Below, in pieces: positions 34,817 through 44,800 of a DNA stretch of 64,000 nt. The notes beneath the pieces are model-generated. The model was given only the letters and a program-made list of their open reading frames with translations, had not been told where the DNA came from and did not search any database. The DNA is taken from assembly GCF_024622195.1 (NCBI RefSeq), contig NZ_JANKBI010000005.1:124001-188000 (forward strand). The letters are read 5' to 3'. Position numbers and translations under genes: made by a program. The DNA comes from Murimonas intestini. Its GTDB lineage: Bacteria; Bacillota; Clostridia; Lachnospirales; Lachnospiraceae. The stretch's first letter is position 1. The number at the start of each line of letters is the position of its first letter.

Positions 34817-36127
34817 CTATTCAAAAACCCTTCCACCATTCAGCTGCGGCAATATACTGAATGAATGATATTCCGGTTCTTCCTCGAATTCCATATCAAG
34901 TACCGCCACACCCGCAACTTTGTCAGGGCTTGTTTTTGGCAGACCATACAACCTGATCCTCTGATTCTTCTCATCATACACAAAAGGTATCTCCTCGCCT
35001 GTAGACAGAACCTTTACTGACCTGGGGCTGTTAAAATATCCGCCGACTCCCATCTCTCCATTAGAAGGCCAGATATAGTTCCACAGATAGATATGTCTCC
35101 CATCTTCTGACTGGCTTGAAAAGGTAACACCATTTCCACGTGCCGGAAACCCATCTACTATCTTTTTATGAATACCATAGACAGCCGCCTCATTCTGTGA
35201 GAGCCATTTTCCAGTCTGCCTGAGCGGCTCCCAGGCATCTTCCGGCACGCTTCCATCCGGTGCCGGCCCAATGTTTAAAAGTAGATTTCCGCCTTCCCTT
35301 GTGCAGATGTTCACCATTCTGATAATACGCTGGGCATTATAGGCATATGGCTCTGCCTGTTTTGCATCCAGGTACCCCCAACTGATATCGTTGAAAGTCA
35401 TGCAGGCTTCCCAGTCTCTGGTCTGTGATTCCACAGCTCCCTCCGGTGTGCCAAAGTCTTCCTCCAGCTTACTGCGGTCATTAATGATTATATCTGGCTG
35501 CAATGCCCGCAGACGTTGGTTACGGGCCAGAGAATCCCAACCCTCCCAGCTTTCCATTGGACTGGAGACATCATACCACAGCAGATCGATTTTGCCATAT
35601 TTCGTTAAAAGCTCTGTATTCAGTGCTTCTATATACTCTGTAAAACGCTTTCTGGCTTCTGTGTCAAAGGCACATTTCCAGCTGTCAGGATGATGCCAGT
35701 CCATCAGTGAAGAATAAAATCCTATTTTTAGCCCATATTCATGGCAGGCATCTACAAACTCTTTTACAATATCTCTATGGCAGCCGTAATTGACGCTGTT
35801 AAAGGGATTTGTCTTAGAATCCCACAGTGAAAACCCTTCATGATGCCTCGTGGTCAACACCATATACTTCATACCTGCTTCTTTTGCCAGCTTTGCCCAT
35901 TCCCTGCAGCATCCTTCTATAGGCTGAAAAGAGTCCGCCAGTTTTTCATATTCATCCTGCGGGATATTTTCACATGCCTGGACCCATTCATTACGCCCCA
36001 GTACAGAATACAGTCCAAAATGCACAAACATTCCAAAGCGCGCCTCTCTCCACCACTTCATCCTCGCATCACGGGTATTGGCAATCTGTACTGCATACTC
36101 ATTTTTTGATAAAAGCTTCATATCCAT
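34817..36127 (-). CDS. GH29 alpha-L-fucosidase
   Basis: A 436-residue glycosidase of family GH29. The N-terminal barrel entry WWREARFGMFVHFGLYSV (about 24-41) and TTRHHEGFSLWDSKTNPFNS are hallmarks. The catalytic nucleophile is most likely the Asp in KIDLLWYDV near residue 186. It has no signal peptide, so it hydrolyses imported fucosides inside the cell. It is the last gene of a run with a binding lipoprotein and two permeases, 35 bases downstream of the lipoprotein gene. This points to uptake of fucosylated glycans. Confidence 0.92.
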   Translation of the reverse strand: MDMKLLSKNEYAVQIANTRDARMKWWREARFGMFVHFGLYSVLGRNEWVQACENIPQDEYEKLADSFQPIEGCCREWAKLAKEAGMKYMVLTTRHHEGFSLWDSKTNPFNSVNYGCHRDIVKEFVDACHEYGLKIGFYSSLMDWHHPDSWKCAFDTEARKRFTEYIEALNTELLTKYGKIDLLWYDVSSPMESWEGWDSLARNQRLRALQPDIIINDRSKLEEDFGTPEGAVESQTRDWEACMTFNDISWGYLDAKQAEPYAYNAQRIIRMVNICTREGGNLLLNIGPAPDGSVPEDAWEPLRQTGKWLSQNEAAVYGIHKKIVDGFPARGNGVTFSSQSEDGRHIYLWNYIWPSNGEMGVGGYFNSPRSVKVLSTGEEIPFVYDEKNQRIRLYGLPKTSPDKVAGVAVLDMEFEEEPEYHSFSILPQLNGGRVFE

Positions 36128-36162
36128 CCTTCAACTTTTCCTCCTTATCGATCTTTTTATAC

Positions 36163-37866
36163 TTACTTCAGGGATTTCAGTGCTTCCAGTGCCTTTTGGT
36201 TTGCTTCTTGATTCCAGCGGTAAAATTCTGTAAATTCCATTTCTTCCAGCTCCTTGTTTCCTGTTTCCCAGTTTTTTTCAAACTCCTCGTCTGTCTCAGA
36301 TAAAATAAGTTTAGCAACAAAATCCAGGCTGTAATTTTCAATTTTACCTTTAATTAACTTTATATCATCTGGCATATCCGGCATCAATGCCTGCCAGGTG
36401 GTGTTAAAGAACTGGATATTACATTTTCCCTCTTCTGCTGCCTTCTGAAAAGCTTCACCCGGATAACTGACCTGATAATAATCGCAAAAGCCTTTGTCAA
36501 CTTCCGTCACACGCTCCTTCATAGCTTTTTCAGAAGTCATAAGGTCAATATAATTCCCGTCTTCATGTTTAGTGTTTGGCGAGAGCCCTACCAGACTATG
36601 GTAAATCCCCACTCCTGTTTCTAACGGATAATTTGGATTATTCAGCCTCTCCTGAATTGTTTCTGAAGTTAATTCTCTCTTTCCATCTTCCATTGCCCAG
36701 TCTATCCCCTCGATACCGTCATAAAATAAATTAGCGCCTTCCAGAGTATATAGATAATTGATAAGCTCCATAGCTTTTTCCGGATACTTACAATTCTTAG
36801 ATATCATTAAGACACGGTCACATGAGCCTGCAAGAATGGAACCGTAACCTTCCCATACCACAGGCGCAGAACCTGGAATCAGAAAATATCCGTCTCCTCC
36901 GGCCTGAGGAGCAAGCACCTGATTGTTTTTCCTCTTTGTTTCGTAGTCAGTATACTTCATGGTAAAAGATTCCGGGTCATATATTCCTCTCTGATATGCC
37001 TGATTATACATTTTGAATGATTCCTTGCACAATACTGCCTCTTCTCCAAACATGGGCTGCAAATTTCCTTCTGCATCAAAGATATAGAAGTCACCATTCA
37101 TATATCCTCTCGAAAAACAATATGGTACGATAAATGGCCATATTCCCCAGTCATTCCAACCACAAAAAGCATATACAGATTTGCCGTCTTCCGTCTTCGG
37201 ATGAGCTGTCTGGATTTCTTCCAGCACATCCAAATATTCTTCAGTTGTTTTGAATTCAGGGTATCCTGCTTCCGCATAGAAATTCCACGGGACCATAGGA
37301 CCATAGACATAATTATACTGCGGAGCCACATCGTCCTTTACCAGGTAATTTCCTCCTATCAGCCCATAGAGTGTCCCTTTAAATTTTTCTGGTGTAATAT
37401 AATTTTTAGAAAATTCTAAACTGTCCGAAGCATTTTTTATAATATCCTGACCGTACTGTGATACCAGATCATCCAGGGCTATAACATGTCCGCCTTCAAT
37501 ATATGTATCAATTTCTGTTGAGTACACTTGTATGATATCCGGTAAATCACCGGCTGCCAGAGAAGTTGCATTAATGCTGTCATCTGAATGACTGTAATCT
37601 ACAAGCACTCCAAACTTGTCTTCCACAGCCTTCATAACCCGGTTATCTTGTATTCCCGGGATTGGATCAGGTGCTGTAATCCTTACTGTTAATGTGATAA
37701 GCTCTTCATCGGAAGAAGGCTCTGCTGCCTCTGAAGTCACGCTTCCAGTTTCCGCCTTTTCCTGAATTTCTGTTTTTCCGCACCCTGTCAAAGCTCCAGC
37801 TGCCACAGCAACCGTCATAACCAGTGCGCATCCCTTTGTAAAATAGTTTCCTAAATACCTTTTCAT
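36163..37866 (-). CDS. Sugar ABC transporter binding lipoprotein (LplA type)
   Basis: A 567-residue extracellular binding protein. The signal peptide ends in lipobox LTGCGKTE with Cys29 lipidated. A Ser/Glu-rich linker follows, then the family-1 solute-binding domain (VRITAPDPIPGIQDNRVMKA, LAAGDLPDIIQVY). The size and pattern are those of LplA/YtcQ-type proteins for complex oligosaccharides. It is encoded after two permeases and before a GH29 fucosidase; no ATPase gene is present, so a shared MsmK-like ATPase encoded elsewhere is assumed. ATG 37866 follows AAGGAGAAGG. Confidence 0.92.
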   Translation of the reverse strand: MKRYLGNYFTKGCALVMTVAVAAGALTGCGKTEIQEKAETGSVTSEAAEPSSDEELITLTVRITAPDPIPGIQDNRVMKAVEDKFGVLVDYSHSDDSINATSLAAGDLPDIIQVYSTEIDTYIEGGHVIALDDLVSQYGQDIIKNASDSLEFSKNYITPEKFKGTLYGLIGGNYLVKDDVAPQYNYVYGPMVPWNFYAEAGYPEFKTTEEYLDVLEEIQTAHPKTEDGKSVYAFCGWNDWGIWPFIVPYCFSRGYMNGDFYIFDAEGNLQPMFGEEAVLCKESFKMYNQAYQRGIYDPESFTMKYTDYETKRKNNQVLAPQAGGDGYFLIPGSAPVVWEGYGSILAGSCDRVLMISKNCKYPEKAMELINYLYTLEGANLFYDGIEGIDWAMEDGKRELTSETIQERLNNPNYPLETGVGIYHSLVGLSPNTKHEDGNYIDLMTSEKAMKERVTEVDKGFCDYYQVSYPGEAFQKAAEEGKCNIQFFNTTWQALMPDMPDDIKLIKGKIENYSLDFVAKLILSETDEEFEKNWETGNKELEEMEFTEFYRWNQEANQKALEALKSLK

Positions 37867-37965
37867 ATTCCTTCTCCTTTTCTTTTTATTATTCGCAGCT
37901 GTCCGGGATAGCTATCCGGCCAGTTACTTTCTTTTTTCTGTATCTTCCAGTACAGGATAACAGTA

Positions 37966-38853
37966 CTAGCCCTTAACTGCCCCCATCATTATACCTTTTG
38001 TAAAATAACGCTGCATGAATGGATACACTATAATAATCGGCAAGATAGTAATTACAGTTATGGCTACCTTCAGTGACATAGGTGTTGTCATCTGCGAAGC
38101 TCTTCCTGCTGCCAGGTCAAGATTGGACATATTCTGGAGAACCGAGGAAGAATTCAGATAATCATACAGTACAAGCTGCAGAGTCTTAAGTCCCGCTTTC
38201 GTGTTGTACAGCTTATTATCAAACCAGGAGTTCCATTGTCCGACCGCTGTAAACAGTGCTATAGTCGCTATGATAGGTTTAGACAAAGGAAGCACTATTT
38301 TCCAGTAAACAGATAAGGTCCCCGCTCCGTCCAGCATAGCTGACTCCCTCAGTGAAGCAGGAAGAGATTCTATATATGTCTTGATCAGTATTATATAATA
38401 GGCTACTGCCAGCCCGGGAATAATATACACCCAAAATGAATTTGTCAGATGCAGCCCTTTAATAACAAGATAGACTGGTATCATACCTGCGTTGCAGTAC
38501 ATTGAAAAAATACAAAGCCTGTATATAAAGGAACGGAACCACATCTCCGGTATAGACACCAGATATGCAAAAAAGGAGCAGGCCAGCACGGTTCCCACTG
38601 TGCCAATAAGTGTCCTCAAAACAGATATAAATATAGCATGGGGAATGTCATTAAGTTTAAACAACGTGATGTAAGACTGCAGGCTGAAGCCTTTAGGCAG
38701 GAGAGAAATCCCCTGTTCTGCCAGCTTAGCATCACTGATAGAATATATAAATACATAATAAAATGGGAAAATACAAAGTATTGTAATAATGCCTATAATC
38801 AGATAATTAAATATATCAAATACCCAGTCCTGCCTTTTTTTCTTTTTCTTCAT
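37966..38853 (-). CDS. Sugar ABC permease (YtcP/LplC type)
   Basis: A 295-residue six-helix permease. The EAA-type loop SLPASLRESAMLDGAGTLSV (about 167-186) contacts the ATPase. The protein ends in the family-typical PFMQRYFTKGIMMGAVKG. It works with the LplB-type permease 17 bases upstream and the binding lipoprotein downstream to import oligosaccharides. The ribosome site is AGAGGAGAG. Confidence 0.94.
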   Translation of the reverse strand: MKKKKKRQDWVFDIFNYLIIGIITILCIFPFYYVFIYSISDAKLAEQGISLLPKGFSLQSYITLFKLNDIPHAIFISVLRTLIGTVGTVLACSFFAYLVSIPEMWFRSFIYRLCIFSMYCNAGMIPVYLVIKGLHLTNSFWVYIIPGLAVAYYIILIKTYIESLPASLRESAMLDGAGTLSVYWKIVLPLSKPIIATIALFTAVGQWNSWFDNKLYNTKAGLKTLQLVLYDYLNSSSVLQNMSNLDLAAGRASQMTTPMSLKVAITVITILPIIIVYPFMQRYFTKGIMMGAVKG

Positions 38854-38870
38854 TTAGCGACTCTCCTCTC

Positions 38871-39797
38871 TTAGAAAATTGATTCCTTTCGTATTTTCTT
38901 GGACATCCAATTGGCTCCTACCAGTAATAACACACTGATTAAACTTTTAGACATGCCTACGACAGTAGAATACGAATACAGATTCTGTCCTATTCCAAGA
39001 TTATAAACATACACATCCAGCACATTGAGTTTCGAAGACACCATTGGGTTGGAAAATGCAAAGTATTGATCAAAACCATTACTCAGAATATTACTGATAC
39101 TCAGCAGCAGCAATACGAAATATGTAGGCAGCAATCCAGGTAATGTAATATGTCTTATTTCAGCCAGCCGGCCCGCACCGTCCACTCTGGCCGCGTCGTA
39201 CAGTTCCTGGCTTATTCCTGCTACTGCCGCAATATAAATGATTGCCGACCACCCCAGGTTCTTCCACATGCTCAACGCCGTCTGGAACCACCATGCAATT
39301 TTTTCGTTTCCTAAAACATTCACTCCTGTATTCAGTATCCCTATTTTTGTCAGCAGATTATTTACTATCCCTTCATTAGAGAAAATGGCGAATGCAATTC
39401 CATAAACAATAATCCAACTTACAAAGTTTGGAAGAGTAGTTGCCGTCTGCACGAACTTCCTGACTTTATTGCTCCGGATCTCATTAAGCATAATGGCAAA
39501 TATCATAGGCACCCAGGAAAAAAGCAGGTTCAATCCGCTGAGTACTAACGTATTGCGAAGAACGATACTAGTCTGCCTCCAGTCTTTAAAGATCTCCATA
39601 AAATATTTCAATCCCACAAACTCACAATCCAGCAGATTTAGTCCAGGTTTATAATTAAAGAAACCGATAATCCATCCTGCCAGTGGCAGATAGGAAAATA
39701 CTATGAAAAAAAGTACAAAGGGCAGAGAAAGTAAAAAAGGTGTTCTCCCGCGTTTTGTCAGCCCTCCAGTTTTTTTACCGCTGATTTTCTGATACAT
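38871..39797 (-). CDS. Sugar ABC permease (LplB type)
   Basis: A 308-residue six-helix permease. It has LPFVLFFIVFSYLPLAGWII at the front, the EAA loop ISQELYDAARVDGAGRLAEI (about 195-214), and a C-terminal NWMSKKIRKESIF. ATG 39797 is chosen because AAGGAGG lies eight bases upstream; the open frame extends much further but without a ribosome site. It heads the operon permease-permease-lipoprotein-fucosidase, which is separated from the sensor kinase by a terminator. Control by the adjacent YesN-type regulator is likely. Confidence 0.92.
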   Translation of the reverse strand: MYQKISGKKTGGLTKRGRTPFLLSLPFVLFFIVFSYLPLAGWIIGFFNYKPGLNLLDCEFVGLKYFMEIFKDWRQTSIVLRNTLVLSGLNLLFSWVPMIFAIMLNEIRSNKVRKFVQTATTLPNFVSWIIVYGIAFAIFSNEGIVNNLLTKIGILNTGVNVLGNEKIAWWFQTALSMWKNLGWSAIIYIAAVAGISQELYDAARVDGAGRLAEIRHITLPGLLPTYFVLLLLSISNILSNGFDQYFAFSNPMVSSKLNVLDVYVYNLGIGQNLYSYSTVVGMSKSLISVLLLVGANWMSKKIRKESIF

Positions 39798-39984
39798 TTT
39801 CATATCCTCCTTCCATCTGCTATAGATTATATCAGCGTTTCCCCCTATATTGAATGAATACACCCACTTATGTTTGGACATTTCAAACTGACAAGCATGG
39901 ATTTTTTTCATATTATATGTACATTTTTCACATATCCTTTGAATCATTAATCTCATCGGGAATAAGTTACTAATAAAGTGAAAA

Positions 39985-40016
39985 GGACACAGCAGCTTTA
40001 TTTTCCTGCTGTGTCC
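39985..40016 (-). terminator. Terminator overlapping the end of the YesM kinase gene
   Basis: GGACACAGCAG pairs perfectly with CTGCTGTGTCC. The hairpin includes the last codons and stop of the kinase, and on the minus strand is followed by CTTTTC. It separates regulator-kinase transcription from the permease operon; the ~185 bases beyond it must carry the transport promoter. Confidence 0.85.
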
Positions 40017-41854
40017 CTGAGACATTTCCTGCTAATTCTGATACACACCGTTGTTCCCATCTCATTACTGATAATCTGCATATCCTGTTGTTCCCCATAA
40101 TAAAGATACAATCTCCGCGCTACATTGGCAATTCCCACATGTTCACCTGTACTTTCCTCCCGGTGATTGCTGACCATAATACGAAGCTCCATCAGCCTCT
40201 CAAGGCTCATACCTCTTCCATTATCCTGCAGCAGCAGCTCTATCTGCTCTCCCCTTTGGGTTACTGCAATTCGAATCACATTTTTGCTGTCGGAATAATC
40301 GAAAGCATGCTGCAGGGAATTTTCCACCACCGGCTGGAGTACAATGCGCGGGATCTGGATCTCCCATAACTCATCTTCCACATCCAACTCTAATTTAACA
40401 ACTTCTCCGAATCTCATATTATAGATCTTAATATAGTTTTTTAAAAAATCTATTTCTTCCCGAATAGTATGGAATGCTTTCTGTACCCGAAACAGCGCTT
40501 CAATATATTTCCCGAAAATAACAATGCTGTTTTCCACGTTTTCTGCCCTTGCCATAACTGCCATACATTTAATGGTATTGAGCGTGTTCAGCATAAAGTG
40601 AGGATTTATCTGGGCTCTCAGCGCAAGTATTTCCTGCTGCGTCTTCTCCTGCTGCACGCGTTCCTTTTGTATTATCAGGTTCTTAACGCTCTGCGCCATG
40701 GAGTTATAACTGCTGACTAGCAGCCCTACTTCATTCTTCCAGTTTCCTGCCACCTTATATTCCAGATTGCCTTCCTGTACCTGAGCCATAGCTTCCATCA
40801 GCTTTTCTACCGGCCTCATTATTTTTCTTACAGCCAACAGCAGAATCACAAATAAGCTTACCAGAGTGACTGCCAGTATTATACTGAAAATCCGCCTGAA
40901 CAGGACAGTATCCTTCTGATAACCAGAATAAGGATATACAGATACCGCCAGCCAGTCTGCGCTGCTCAGCCGGTAATACAGTACATTTATCCTCTCCCCT
41001 TCACTTTCTGCAGAGAGATTTCCGTATACGCTTTCCCCTATCTCTGTAATATAAGGACATTCCTGTCCAATTTCCTGACTTTTAAGAGATGAGATGATTT
41101 CTCCGCTTTGTATGTCTGCAAGATAAAAATCCGCCTCTTTACTGTCAAAAATATACCGGTAACTGTCCGATATATAATCTTCCTGAATACTCAGGCATAT
41201 CATCCCAATCTGACTGCCTCCCTTGACATCAAACAATTTATGCGCCCATGTAATCACATTTGTATCCTGATTATACTTATCCCTACTGGATATGGAAATA
41301 TCCCCAAGTGGATTGGCTCCAAACAGATACCAGTCATTTTCCTTTCCCATGACGTTCTGGTAAGTACCATTCCTGTATAACGGATAATCTCCCATTCCCG
41401 AAAAATCATAAAAAGTCCCAGCTTCACTGCAGGATATTATATTTTGATCAGAAGTATAGATGTCAATAGAAACCAGCTGTGAATAACCTTCCAGAATTCC
41501 ATCCATCTGCGCCAGAATATGTTTCAGCCGTGTAATGCGTTCTCCTTCTTTCAAGCCGCTTAACCTGTTCAGCTGTGAAAAAAGATCCACATTATCCACA
41601 TTTGTAAAGATAAGATTATTCAATAGGATATTAAATATTTTATCTATTTCATCATTAATTTTATCAAGTCCTGAATCCTGCTGCCGGAATTTCTGCAATG
41701 TCTCCTGTTCCTGTTTTTCCTGAAGTATAGTGATTGTCTGACGGTAATATACAAAATATCCTATGGATATCACCAGCATACATAAAATAGCAACCGGAAT
41801 AAATAATTCCAGAAAAATACGATTAGGCCTGCGGTATTTAATCAAGTGAGTCAT
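39998..41854 (-). CDS. YesM-type sensor histidine kinase
   Basis: A 618-residue membrane kinase: helix about 14-35, a large extracellular Cache-like sensor (to about 300), a second helix (about 310-335), HAMP (KIMRPVEKLMEAMAQVQEGN), then the His-kinase motif RAQINPHFMLNTLNTIKCMA with His near 419, and an ATPase domain with LQPVVENSLQHAFD and GRGMS. YesM kinases sense oligosaccharides at the surface. Its start overlaps the regulator's end by 17 bases. The 3' end is embedded in a terminator hairpin. Confidence 0.92.
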   Translation of the reverse strand: MTHLIKYRRPNRIFLELFIPVAILCMLVISIGYFVYYRQTITILQEKQEQETLQKFRQQDSGLDKINDEIDKIFNILLNNLIFTNVDNVDLFSQLNRLSGLKEGERITRLKHILAQMDGILEGYSQLVSIDIYTSDQNIISCSEAGTFYDFSGMGDYPLYRNGTYQNVMGKENDWYLFGANPLGDISISSRDKYNQDTNVITWAHKLFDVKGGSQIGMICLSIQEDYISDSYRYIFDSKEADFYLADIQSGEIISSLKSQEIGQECPYITEIGESVYGNLSAESEGERINVLYYRLSSADWLAVSVYPYSGYQKDTVLFRRIFSIILAVTLVSLFVILLLAVRKIMRPVEKLMEAMAQVQEGNLEYKVAGNWKNEVGLLVSSYNSMAQSVKNLIIQKERVQQEKTQQEILALRAQINPHFMLNTLNTIKCMAVMARAENVENSIVIFGKYIEALFRVQKAFHTIREEIDFLKNYIKIYNMRFGEVVKLELDVEDELWEIQIPRIVLQPVVENSLQHAFDYSDSKNVIRIAVTQRGEQIELLLQDNGRGMSLERLMELRIMVSNHREESTGEHVGIANVARRLYLYYGEQQDMQIISNEMGTTVCIRISRKCLRDTAGK

Positions 41855-43124
41855 CCCCTTCCAGTGTACAGAACATATCCTTATATTGCTGGGGTGATAA
41901 ACCTGTCACCTTTTTAAAACATCTGCTGAAGTAACTGTAATCCGTAAAACCTACCTTCTCGGCCACCTCATAACTATAAACACTCACATCCATCAGAAGC
42001 TGCCTGGCATGTCTCATCCGCACGTCCAGCAGATATTTGGCAAATCCTGTATTCAGTTCATTTCGAAAAAGACTGCTAAGATGGCCGGCAGAGAGTTTCA
42101 TCCGTTCCGCCAGTCCTGTCAGTGTTATTTCACTTGCATAGTGGTTCTCAATATAATGTATGGCCTCACGGATAATACCGCTTAATGGCGCATCATCTCC
42201 TGCCGCCCCTTCCATAAGATGCCAGCTTTTTACATCATCAAAGAAGAAAATAGAACTCTTGGGATAGTAAAATTCTTCACAAAAGGCACGCTCCGCCTGT
42301 TTGTACATGTCCGCAAGCCTGTCTTCCCCTTTCATGCTGCTGACTCCAAAAACAGCCCGGATATTCAAATACATTTTAAACAGTTTTTTCATCTTTTGAA
42401 GTTTGAGAATCAATTCCTGCCTGCCGTTTTCACCTTCCTCAAACACTGTTACTGCAATGTATTCTACCATACTTTTTCTCTCTATAACAAAAGGAGCTTT
42501 CCTAAAACAGTCTTGCATCAGATTACAGACAGGATCCCCGCTCTCCGGCATTGCCGGTGCTTCCGTGGTGCCATAATTCAATTTGATCAGAATCATGATA
42601 CACGTCTGCGCCATTCCTCTTCCTATTACATTATCTTTCAGCAATTCAAACGCTGAGCCGTTCTCCTGTTTCATCCCCTCCAACAGTCTGTGCTGAGAAC
42701 CCTGCATATTGTGCCCCATACCTGGGAGTTCCGCAATACCATATATCCTGTCCAGCTCCTGCTGAACTCTCCCAATGACCTCTTCCAGTTGTGACCATTT
42801 CATAGTCAGCTTGGGAATATAGGCGCTGACATGCAGATCAATAGCTTCCTTAGCAGTGTCAAATTCTTCCACGCAAGTCAGTATGACCACCCTGCACCGT
42901 TCATCCTGTTCCCTGATTTTAGCTATAAGCTCCATCCCTGACATATCTGGCATCCTGATATCTGTAACAACCAGCTGTGGTTTCAGTTCCTGGCAGGCCT
43001 CCCATGCTTCCTGCCCATTAGCTGCTTCCTTTACCACTGTCATATTGAACTTCTTCCAGTCCACTGCATTACACAAAGTCATGCGGGTCAGAAGCTCATC
43101 TTCTACAATCATCACTGAATACAT
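41838..43124 (-). CDS. YesN-type AraC response regulator
   Basis: A 428-residue regulator: receiver (about 1-120) with the phospho-acceptor Asp in LVVTDIRMPDMSGMELI, a middle domain, and a C-terminal AraC double helix-turn-helix (SEITLTGLAERMKLSAGHLS and VAEKVGFTDYSYFSRCFKKV with TGLSPQQYK). It pairs with the YesM kinase encoded next and should switch on the oligosaccharide permease operon downstream. ATG 43124 follows AGGGGGAAAAATA. The FGGY kinase lies 64 bases upstream on the same strand. Confidence 0.93.
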   Translation of the reverse strand: MYSVMIVEDELLTRMTLCNAVDWKKFNMTVVKEAANGQEAWEACQELKPQLVVTDIRMPDMSGMELIAKIREQDERCRVVILTCVEEFDTAKEAIDLHVSAYIPKLTMKWSQLEEVIGRVQQELDRIYGIAELPGMGHNMQGSQHRLLEGMKQENGSAFELLKDNVIGRGMAQTCIMILIKLNYGTTEAPAMPESGDPVCNLMQDCFRKAPFVIERKSMVEYIAVTVFEEGENGRQELILKLQKMKKLFKMYLNIRAVFGVSSMKGEDRLADMYKQAERAFCEEFYYPKSSIFFFDDVKSWHLMEGAAGDDAPLSGIIREAIHYIENHYASEITLTGLAERMKLSAGHLSSLFRNELNTGFAKYLLDVRMRHARQLLMDVSVYSYEVAEKVGFTDYSYFSRCFKKVTGLSPQQYKDMFCTLEGDDSLD

Positions 43125-43188
43125 TATTTTTCCCCCTGTTTTCAAACTTTCTCCTTTTTAATCCCTCCACAAGCCAATTTATTACACT

Positions 43189-44535
43189 TTATCTGTTAAT
43201 TCCCAGAGTATCCAAAACAGACAGTTCCTCTACTGCCATGAGCCCGGCTTTTGCCGCACCGCAGGCTGCCTCCTCCTTCTGTTCTGCCAGATACAGTTCC
43301 CGGGCAAATCTCCTGCTTACGATCTCCTGAAGGAAAACATTTTTACGGATCCCGTTTCCTGAAGCTATAATTTTAGTTTTAGGAATATGGATAGTATTTT
43401 CTATGGATACATACATCTCATATAATTCTTCAGCCATCCCTTCCAGCACCCCCTGTATCAGAGCCGCCGGAGTAAAATTATCCGTGCCTATATTTTCAAT
43501 TGCCCCTCTTAAAGCAGGTTTCTCTCTTGTCCCCGCAAACCGGGTGTCTACACGCAGCCTGTCCCCATTTACATTTCCTGACCGGAGCAGCCCTTCCATG
43601 ATCTCATAGTGGTCTGTATCCTTAATGCCCAGTGCCTCTGCATATTGACGGAAGAACCTTTCCAGAAGCGCATAAGCCCTTCCTCCACACAGGGAGGAGC
43701 CTGCTAAAATATAACTGCCCTTCAGAAACGGCCTTGTTTCGATTCCATCCACTGAAAAATACTCCTCTGTGTAAACAGACACCTGTCCCCCCGTTCCCAT
43801 ATTGACAAGAATCGTATCTTTTGCACTATCCACTGACCCAAGAAAGCTTGCCTGGTTATCCCCGATGGCCACGCACACAGGAATTCCCTTATAGGTGCCC
43901 AAGATCTCAAGCTCCTCTGTGATCTCCGGGAGTATTTCCATACCTGTATTCATTTTTTTAAAGACTTCACTTATAAAACTTCCTTTTTTTACATCATACA
44001 TTCCAAGGCCTGCCGCATTGCCTGCATGGACCAGCGGTCTTTTTCTTCCTGTCAGGATCATTCCCAGATAGTCCATGACCGTACAAAAGCTCTCCGCCCC
44101 GTCAGGCACCTGTCCTGTCATGGCATTGTAAAAATGAGTAACTGTTCCATATCCGGAGTACGCCTGAATTCCGCATTGCTGTCTGAGTATCTCACAAACA
44201 CTTTTGTTTTCGAAATGTTTTTCATTTCCCCTCTTGTCCTGCCATGTGTAAAGAGGACTTACATGAGTTCCCTCTCTGTTTATGTAGACAATTCCATGCA
44301 TCTGCCCCGTCAGCCCAATAACTCCAATATCCTTATACATATCCAGAACTTTATCCAGCAGCCCCTTTACCTTTGAGATAATGATCTCCGGGTCCTGCAG
44401 CTTTTCCCACTGCTGATCTGATCTTATAAAACTGCTGTTTTCTATTGTGTATGCCTCTTCTGCCTTCCTGCTCTCACTGTCCATTACTATTCCGCTGACA
44501 GTCGTTGTCCCAATGTCTATTCCCAGCGCCCTCAT
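43189..44535 (-). CDS. FGGY-family carbohydrate kinase
   Basis: A 448-residue sugar kinase with the FGGY fold: MRALGIDIGTTTVSGIVMD at the N-terminus, GLTGQMHGIVYIN near 78-90, LYTWQDKRGN near 100, and NMGTGGQVSVYTEE as the second phosphate loop. The TWQD motif reminds me of sedoheptulokinases, but xylulo-, glucono- and fuculokinases share most of these features, so the substrate is not fixed. It is upstream of and co-directional with the YesN/YesM pair, so it likely phosphorylates a sugar released from the imported glycan. ATG 44535 follows GGAAAGGAAG. Confidence 0.87.
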   Translation of the reverse strand: MRALGIDIGTTTVSGIVMDSESRKAEEAYTIENSSFIRSDQQWEKLQDPEIIISKVKGLLDKVLDMYKDIGVIGLTGQMHGIVYINREGTHVSPLYTWQDKRGNEKHFENKSVCEILRQQCGIQAYSGYGTVTHFYNAMTGQVPDGAESFCTVMDYLGMILTGRKRPLVHAGNAAGLGMYDVKKGSFISEVFKKMNTGMEILPEITEELEILGTYKGIPVCVAIGDNQASFLGSVDSAKDTILVNMGTGGQVSVYTEEYFSVDGIETRPFLKGSYILAGSSLCGGRAYALLERFFRQYAEALGIKDTDHYEIMEGLLRSGNVNGDRLRVDTRFAGTREKPALRGAIENIGTDNFTPAALIQGVLEGMAEELYEMYVSIENTIHIPKTKIIASGNGIRKNVFLQEIVSRRFARELYLAEQKEEAACGAAKAGLMAVEELSVLDTLGINR

Positions 44536-44636
44536 ACTATTCTTCCTTTCCTGAATAAGCATTTATTCATATATTAAAGATATACGATTATTGGTAATTA
44601 ATCAATATCCAGTATACAAAGGACAAGGGTACCGGA

Positions 44637-44784
44637 CTTGCCATGTTACTGTTCACTCCACCAGTAACACGCTTCGCGATGACAGGAACGGCCAAAATCG
44701 CCGTTTTGCGCTGCAGCCCTCGGGATTTTCGTGTAAAATACGCACGAAAACGCTTCGCGGGACGGTGACGTGTGAATAGTAGCC
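44637..44784. repeat. Intergenic palindrome-rich element with imperfect inverted ends
   Basis: The left end CCATGTTACTGTTCAC and right end GTGAATAGTAGCC are imperfect inverted repeats. Between them are further short inverted runs (ACGCTTCGCG occurs twice, GGCCAAAATCGCC is near-palindromic). The right end matches 24039-24065. The 307-base gap between the kinase and the URO-D gene holds this element and a terminator, and no gene. Confidence 0.5.
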
Positions 44785-44800
44785 TTGTCATTACGTAAAA

